Both the position numbers and the translations under genes were made by a program. Shown in pieces: positions 59,642-64,000 of a stretch of DNA of 64,000 nucleotides. The stretch comes from an uncultured Clostridia bacterium (lineage in GTDB: Bacteria; Bacillota; Clostridia; Christensenellales; Borkfalkiaceae). The stretch is taken from NCBI GenBank assembly GCA_930990665.1, contig CAKNQN010000005.1:45858-109857 (forward strand), given 5' to 3'. The notes beneath the pieces were generated by a model. The model ran no database searches. It was given only the letters and a program-made list of their open reading frames with translations, and was not told where the DNA came from. The number at the start of each line of letters is the position of its first letter. The first letter of the stretch is position 1.

Positions 59642-61147
59642 TTACGCTTCCTCCCGCATTGTCGATAATTGCATGATATTTTCCTGATTCGCTTCCGAAA
59701 TATCCAGCTCGCCCGTCTTTCTGCCCTCGCACATGACGAGCACGCGATCGGACAGGCGCAGGATCTCCACGAGCTCGGAAGAGATCATGATGATGGACTT
59801 GCCCTGCTCGGCCAGCTCGCTGATCAGCGAATAGATCTCGCTCTTTGCGCCGACGTCGATGCCGCGCGTCGGCTCGTCGAAGATGAGAATGTCGCTGTTC
59901 TTGATCAGCCAGCGGGCAATGATCACTTTTTGCTGGTTGCCGCCCGAAAGATTTTTCAGAAGCTGATTCATAGACGGGGTCTTGGTGCGCAGCTTCATGT
60001 TGTATGCCTGCGCTTCCTCCCGCATCTTTCTGTCATTGATGAACCCGAAGCGGATGTATCTGTCCATCGACGCGATCGCCGTGTTTTCCGTGACCGACTT
60101 GATCAGCATCAGGCCGTATCGCTTTCTGTCTTCGGACAAATATCCGATGCCGTTCCTGACCGCGTCCGCAGGCGTCCGGATGTCCACCCGCTTGCCTTTG
60201 ACATAGATCTCGCCGCAGTCGTACGGGTCTGCCCCGAAGATCGCACGGGCAACTTCCGTTCTGCCCGCCCCCATCAGCCCGGAAAAGCCGAGGATCTCGC
60301 CCTTGCGGAGCTGAAAACTGACATTTTTGATCGCGTTGCCGCTGCAAAGGTTTTTGACTTCCAGCACGACCTCCGCATCTTCCGGCACGTTGCTCTTCTG
60401 CTTGGGATCCTCGTACACCACGCGCCCGATCATCATCTTGATGATCTCGTCCTTGGTGATCTTGTCCGTATCCGCCGTGCCCACGTATTCGCCGTCGCGC
60501 ATGACCGTGACCCGGTCGGAAATGCGCTTGATCTCGTCCATGCGGTGCGAGATGTAAATCATCCCGATCTGTTTCGCTTTCAGATCCGACATGATCTTGA
60601 ACAGTTCTTCGATCTCCGTCTGCGTGAGAGCTGCCGTCGGTTCATCCAGGATGAGGAGCTTCGTGTTGTGCGAAACCGCTTTGGCGATCTCCACCATCTG
60701 CTGTTTTCCGACCGTGAGCGAACCGAGCTTTACCGTGGGGTCGATCTTGATGCCGATATAGTCGAACAATTTGCGCGTCTTGCGGATCATCTCCGCGTCG
60801 TCGATCCATGCCTTCCCCTTCAGGCTTTCCCTGCCGATGAAGATGTTCTGCGCGACGGTCAGATGGTTCATCATGTTCAGTTCCTGATGAATCATCCCGA
60901 TGCCCAGTTCCTGCGATTCGCGGATGTTCCGCACCGCATACGGCTTTCCTTCAAAGGTAATGGTGCCGCCGTCCGGCTGATAAATGCCCGTCAGCACCTT
61001 CATGAGCGTGGACTTGCCCGCACCGTTTTCGCCGACAAGCGCGACTACCTCGCCCCGCCTCAGGTTGAGGTCCACCCCCTTTAACGCATGCACCCCGAGG
61101 AAACGCTTGTCGATCCCCTTCATTTCCAGAAGATATTCCTGTTCCAC
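59642..61147 (-). CDS. ABC sugar transporter ATPase with two nucleotide-binding domains (RbsA/MglA-like)
   Basis: The 501-residue protein has two ABC domains in tandem: Walker A GENGAGKST near residue 40, signature LTVGKQQMVEIAKA and Walker B LLILDEPTAALT. The second half has the degenerate Walker A GLMGAGRTE, signature LSGGNQQKVIIARW and ILIFDEPTRGIDVG. It is first gene of the operon, followed by the permease after 1 nt. The substrate is a monosaccharide, not identified. Confidence 0.95.
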   Translation of the reverse strand: MEQEYLLEMKGIDKRFLGVHALKGVDLNLRRGEVVALVGENGAGKSTLMKVLTGIYQPDGGTITFEGKPYAVRNIRESQELGIGMIHQELNMMNHLTVAQNIFIGRESLKGKAWIDDAEMIRKTRKLFDYIGIKIDPTVKLGSLTVGKQQMVEIAKAVSHNTKLLILDEPTAALTQTEIEELFKIMSDLKAKQIGMIYISHRMDEIKRISDRVTVMRDGEYVGTADTDKITKDEIIKMMIGRVVYEDPKQKSNVPEDAEVVLEVKNLCSGNAIKNVSFQLRKGEILGFSGLMGAGRTEVARAIFGADPYDCGEIYVKGKRVDIRTPADAVRNGIGYLSEDRKRYGLMLIKSVTENTAIASMDRYIRFGFINDRKMREEAQAYNMKLRTKTPSMNQLLKNLSGGNQQKVIIARWLIKNSDILIFDEPTRGIDVGAKSEIYSLISELAEQGKSIIMISSELVEILRLSDRVLVMCEGRKTGELDISEANQENIMQLSTMREEA

Positions 61148-61320
61148 TTTCTGTTTCCTCCTTTCAGATCGCTTTTGCCATCTTTTCGTTCATAAAACGC
61201 TCTCATTGCGTCCGGCGTTCTTTTATATTTTCAGCTGATCAAGATGTTCATTTTTTGCTTTCGCAAAAAATGCAGCCGGCTGCATGGAAACACTTTGTCT
61301 CAATGATTCTTAACGAGCTT

Positions 61321-61349
61321 ATTTTATCATACAATTTTTGCTTTTTCAA
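61321..61349 (-). promoter_or_regulatory. Promoter of the RbsABC-type operon
   Basis: On the minus strand TTGAAA (61349-61344), a 17-bp spacer and TAAAAT (61326-61321). The leader is about 165 nt and contains a TGCAGCCGGCTGCA palindrome near 61270. Confidence 0.75.
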
Positions 61350-61375
61350 GATTGGTTCTTGCTGAAATATCGCAG

Positions 61376-61415
61376 CAAAAAAGTATGTTTTTTTCAAAAA
61401 AAGTATGGTTTTTTC
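61376..61415. repeat. Two direct A-tract/T-tract repeats, likely operator of the AraC regulator
   Basis: Two copies of a sequence close to CAAAAAAGTATGTTTTTTTC lie side by side (61376-61395 and 61395-61415), one helical-turn multiple apart. They sit directly upstream of the -10 box of the araC-family gene and about 30 bp from the divergent -35. Direct repeats of this size are typical AraC-family sites. Confidence 0.65.
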
Positions 61416-61427
61416 AGAAATATGTGT

Positions 61428-61433
61428 TATAAT
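61428..61433 (+). promoter_or_regulatory. -10 box of the second araC-family gene
   Basis: TATAAT preceded by TGTGT; no good -35 is seen where it should be (about 61405-61410, ATGGTT), so activation may be needed. The ATG follows 6 nt after the box. Confidence 0.65.
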
Positions 61434-61439
61434 AGAAGC

Positions 61440-62306
61440 ATGAGTACCGTTATACATAGAAAAGACAGTGATGTCCGTCATCATCTCACCTTCAATAAGA
61501 ACAGCGCACAGACTTTGCGCCCCAAAGTTTTATATGCCGGAGAACTGAAACGCACCAAGACATGGAACGAGCAACCGCACTCCCACAAATTTTGCGAGAT
61601 TCTTTATGTGCGCTCCGGAGAAGGCATCGTCTATATCGATGAAGAGACCCTCGAGATCAAACCGGGCGATCTGCTCGTTTTCAACCCGCAAGTGATGCAC
61701 TACGAATCGGGAAAAGAACTTTCCCTGTATTTCATGGGTGTCACGCGCATCCGGCTGGACGGAATGGAAGAGGATTATCTTTTGGAAAACAACGTCTCGC
61801 CCGTACTGCACGCAGGCTCCTCCGCGCTCGTGATCGAAAGTCTTTTCGAACAGCTGATCACCGAGGCGGAACGAAAACTGTATTATTACGACGAGATCTC
61901 CGATTCTCTTGTGAAGATCATCATCAACCACATTCTGCGCATCCTCGCCTACGGCGACCGTTCCTATTTCCGGACCAACGATTCCTACGCCCAGGCGAAA
62001 AAATACATAGACGAGAACTACGCCAACATCAAGACCGTGGACGACGTATGCCGTTCGATGTATATCAGCCGCTATTACCTTTCTCACCTGTTCAAAGAAT
62101 ACAGCGGGATGTCTCCGCTGAAATACATCATCATCAAGCGGATGGAGTATGCCAAAGAATTGCTGCGCACGACAGACCTGCCCATCTGTGAAATCGCCCT
62201 GAAAACGGGATACGTAGAGCTCAATTCCTTTACCAAGATCTTCAAAAAACTGGAAAACATGACGCCGTATGCCTATCGGGTGCAATCGAAAAAATCCGGA
62301 TCCTGA
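61440..62306 (+). CDS. AraC-family transcriptional regulator of the sugar importer
   Basis: The protein has 288 residues from ATG 61440 (MSTVIHRKDSDVRHHLTF). The cupin sensor half contains QPHSHKFCEILYVRSGEG and IKPGDLLVFNPQVMHY. The C-terminal double HTH has MYISRYYLSHLFKEYSGMSPLKYI and ICEIALKTGYVELNSFTKIFKK. It is divergent from the RbsABC-type operon and probably activates it. An upstream in-frame ATG at 61338 lies before the promoter and was rejected. No Shine-Dalgarno fits; the -10 box is 6 nt from the ATG, so translation may be leaderless, as for the gene at 3439. Confidence 0.9.
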   Translation: MSTVIHRKDSDVRHHLTFNKNSAQTLRPKVLYAGELKRTKTWNEQPHSHKFCEILYVRSGEGIVYIDEETLEIKPGDLLVFNPQVMHYESGKELSLYFMGVTRIRLDGMEEDYLLENNVSPVLHAGSSALVIESLFEQLITEAERKLYYYDEISDSLVKIIINHILRILAYGDRSYFRTNDSYAQAKKYIDENYANIKTVDDVCRSMYISRYYLSHLFKEYSGMSPLKYIIIKRMEYAKELLRTTDLPICEIALKTGYVELNSFTKIFKKLENMTPYAYRVQSKKSGS

Positions 62307-62330
62307 TCTTCGCGCCACCCCATTCCACGC

Positions 62331-62490
62331 GGTCGCTCTCCTGCAAAACCGAGCATATGTGCCCCTGTGCAACTTTTCTCCCGCAAAGCAGCATGAATGC
62401 GCCCTGTAACGGTGCTCTCCTGCAAAAATGAGCAAATGTGTCCCCGTGCGGTCGCTCTCCTGCAATACAGAGCGAATGTGTCCCCTTTCC
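62331..62490. repeat. Four imperfect 40-bp tandem repeats
   Basis: Units start at 62331, 62371, 62411 and 62450. The best conserved parts are CGCTCTCCTGCAA and GAGC-ATGTG-CCCC. Unit 2 is the most diverged. No gene is in the 446-bp gap 62307-62752, which otherwise holds the terminator at 62613-62658. Confidence 0.85.
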
Positions 62491-62612
62491 GTCGGGTTCC
62501 GAAAGAAGGGACTCTTTCCCGTCCGGTCCCGCTCCGCCCCTTCTCCGCCGCCAAAGCGGCATCCACGGCTTTGCGGAAGCACCCCTCTTCTCTCAGAATT
62601 TTTGTTCCGATC

Positions 62613-62658
62613 AGTACGCAAAAAGGGCAGCCTAAAAAGGCTGCCCTTTTTGCGTACT
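62613..62658. terminator. Bidirectional terminator between the convergent araC-family and yczE-like genes
   Basis: A perfect 20-bp stem (62613-62632 with 62639-62658, core AAAAAGGGCAGCC) has a 6-nt loop. T runs are available on both strands. Confidence 0.92.
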
Positions 62659-62752
62659 GTGCCATGCTTCTGTTTTTCGCCTGACGGATAAACACCGCCC
62701 GCTGCCGATCGGAAATACGTGCGCCGATCGCTTCTCCTGCTTCCTATTTTAC

Positions 62753-63637
62753 TTACTTCTCCTGCGGAGGAGTATCGTTTTCCGCCTCTTCGGACGCAGG
62801 GGACGCGGACTGATCCGCGCTCTCTTTTGCCGTGACGGACTGCGCATTTGCGTCGTTGTCCTCTGTTCCTTCGGGCGCAGGAGTCGCAGCCTGCATCTCC
62901 GCCCCGCCCTGCGCCGCGTCTGCGGCCGCGGGAAGAGCGATGTTTTCTTTTCCTTTCTCCTGTGCGGAGGGGACGTCGCGGATACAGGCGTTTGCAAGAC
63001 GAGTAGAAAAGGGAAGGAAAAACTGCACCGCGGGCCCGGTCAGGAAGACGGCGACCAAAGTCCCGGCTCCGACGACGCCGCCCAAAAGCCAGCCCAGGCC
63101 CACAAAGATCGCATCGCAGATCAGCCTTACCCAGCGGAATTGCAGGTGGATACGGCTGCCGACCTTATCGGAAAGGATCATGGCGACCAGATCGTTCGGG
63201 CCCGTGCCTGAACGGCTCGCGATCACCACCGACATCCCGAAAGCGAGGATGATGCACCCCGCCACCATGCACACGATGCGCAGCCAGAGCGGAGAGCCCT
63301 CCCCGATCTTCCCGGAAAAGACCCACAGAAAGAGATCGATGATCCAGCCCCCGCAAAAGGCGCATACGAACGAGCCCGGTTTGATATAGCCGCGGGTAAA
63401 GATGAGCATGATCACCAGAAGAAGGACGAGCATCCCCACATGGCACGTTCCGATGCTGAGCCCCGTCAATCGGGAGATACCCTGCACCAATACGGTAAAG
63501 GGGTCGGAGCCCAGGTTGGACAGCAAAAAGAGGGCGACGCCGAAATGTGCGATCGTCAGCCCCGCCAGCAGGACGAGAAGCCCCACCGCCCACTGTTTTA
63601 TGGTCCTCGACTTTGTATTCGCCTGAAATGTGGCCAT
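62753..63637 (-). CDS. YczE/YitT-type integral membrane protein with Ala/Glu-rich tail
   Basis: The protein has 294 residues from ATG 63637 (MATFQANTKSRTIKQWAVGLLVLLAG), with GAGGGGG upstream. Five or six membrane helices include FGVALFLLSNLGSDPFTVLVQGISRLTGLSIGT and FGMSVVIASRSGTGPNDLVAMIL, which are typical of the YczE family. The function of the family is unknown. The last ~70 residues (PAAADAAQGGAEMQAATPAPEG onward) are a low-complexity acidic cytosolic tail. Confidence 0.85.
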   Translation of the reverse strand: MATFQANTKSRTIKQWAVGLLVLLAGLTIAHFGVALFLLSNLGSDPFTVLVQGISRLTGLSIGTCHVGMLVLLLVIMLIFTRGYIKPGSFVCAFCGGWIIDLFLWVFSGKIGEGSPLWLRIVCMVAGCIILAFGMSVVIASRSGTGPNDLVAMILSDKVGSRIHLQFRWVRLICDAIFVGLGWLLGGVVGAGTLVAVFLTGPAVQFFLPFSTRLANACIRDVPSAQEKGKENIALPAAADAAQGGAEMQAATPAPEGTEDNDANAQSVTAKESADQSASPASEEAENDTPPQEK

Positions 63638-63764
63638 TGCGTCCCCCTCGCCGCGCATGCCCGTTCCCGCCGCACATCTGTTTCGGAGCGCACGGGCAAA
63701 ATGACGGCCCTTTTGATCTCTGAACGCTCTTTCGCATTGTAAAGATCAAATATTTTTCATTACA

Positions 63765-63793
63765 ATTTTAATTGATTTTGGCGAACCTGTCAA
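63765..63793 (-). promoter_or_regulatory. Promoter of the yczE-like gene
   Basis: On the minus strand TTGACA (63793-63788), a 17-bp spacer and TAAAAT (63770-63765). Confidence 0.8.
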
Positions 63794-63900
63794 GGCTGTT
63801 CTGAAAATTCCCGACTTTTCGCAGACTGCATCGACGGCGGTTTCTTTTCCGCTTTGCCCGTCCCGCTTTTCCTATCTTGCGGAATTTTCTTGCATGCCAG

Positions 63901-63925
63901 AAAAACGAGCGAAATCATCGCCCGT
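63901..63925 (-). terminator. Intrinsic terminator of the gene at the right edge
   Basis: On the minus strand ACGGGCG and CGCTCGT (63925-63919 with 63911-63905) pair with one G-U and are followed by TTTT. It lies 22 nt past the stop codon at 63947. Confidence 0.75.
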
Positions 63926-63946
63926 TTTTCTTTCCGCAGATTGCCC

Positions 63947-64000
63947 TTATTTATACAGTTGTTTGTAGTTGGCGCACGCCCTGTAATCGGCGCCCTCCAG
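63947..64000 (-). CDS. C-terminal end of a gene continuing beyond the window
   Basis: The frame is open from the edge to a TAA at 63949-63947, ending LEGADYRACANYKQLYK. The terminator 22 nt later supports a real gene end. Too short to identify. Confidence 0.55.
   Translation of the reverse strand: MEGADYRACANYKQLYK

Larger units (their letters stand above)
63638..63946. other. Intergenic region upstream of the yczE-like gene
   Basis: This 309-bp gap holds the yczE-like promoter and the terminator of the next minus-strand gene, and nothing else that I can name. Confidence 0.6.

Overview
The window reads as a chromosomal segment of a spore-forming, saccharolytic anaerobe of the Clostridia. 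This rests on spoIIE, a complete gerA-type germination operon, a glycyl-radical bacterial microcompartment (BMC), AraC-family regulators beside glycoside hydrolase clusters, and lipoprotein-based sugar ABC transporters. Gut-type Clostridia would fit, but the exact lineage cannot be read from the sequence.

Layout. (1) 1-4255: a sugar-cleavage operon on the minus strand (partial six-hairpin enzyme, GH2 enzyme) with a divergent AraC regulator. (2) 4351-9209: recF (minus), divergent from dnaA-mnmG (plus); dnaA has a strong promoter and a structured GC-rich leader. (3) 9431-16865: sporulation and germination (spoIIE, a small membrane protein, gerAA-gerAB-gerAC). The gerAC gene carries an unusual 57-bp in-frame tandem repeat. 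(4) 16918-17475: a sharp promoter and an intrinsic terminator bracket about 520 nt with no credible long ORF, a candidate long non-coding RNA. (5) 18190-36742: a fucose/rhamnose-type glycyl-radical BMC locus on the minus strand. It runs from the propanediol dehydratase and its activase through pduU, pduV/eutP, aldolase, DUF336 protein, pduP, Zn-alcohol dehydrogenase, four BMC-H genes, pduL, pduN, pduS and pduT. A DeoR regulator, a ParA-like ATPase, a ParB-like partner, an iron alcohol dehydrogenase and a rhamnulokinase follow. (6) 36843-39460: GT2 glycosyltransferase, GtrA flippase-like protein and PHP phosphoesterase (plus). (7) 39694-56512: a LacI-controlled glycan utilisation locus (GH5-like lipoprotein, HAD phosphatase, GH2 beta-mannosidase, LamG-like surface proteins, an LplBC-type ABC importer, SGNH esterase), plausibly for acetylated mannan. 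(8) 57012-62306: an RbsABC-type sugar importer with a divergent AraC regulator. (9) 62613-64000: a YczE-like membrane protein and the last codons of another gene.

In the BMC pathway, a phosphorylated deoxyketose is split by the class II aldolase to lactaldehyde and DHAP. Lactaldehyde is reduced to 1,2-propanediol, dehydrated by the glycyl radical enzyme to propionaldehyde, and then either oxidised (PduP, PduL) to propionyl phosphate or reduced to propanol. At least five cargo proteins carry amphipathic terminal helices typical of encapsulation peptides.

The main points of interest are the ParA/ParB-like pair translationally coupled to the BMC regulator (a possible microcompartment positioning system), matching elements at the two BMC promoters, two AraC genes that appear to be transcribed leaderless, the candidate ~520-nt RNA, the structured dnaA leader, and recurrent short tandem duplications at gene 3' ends and in intergenic DNA.
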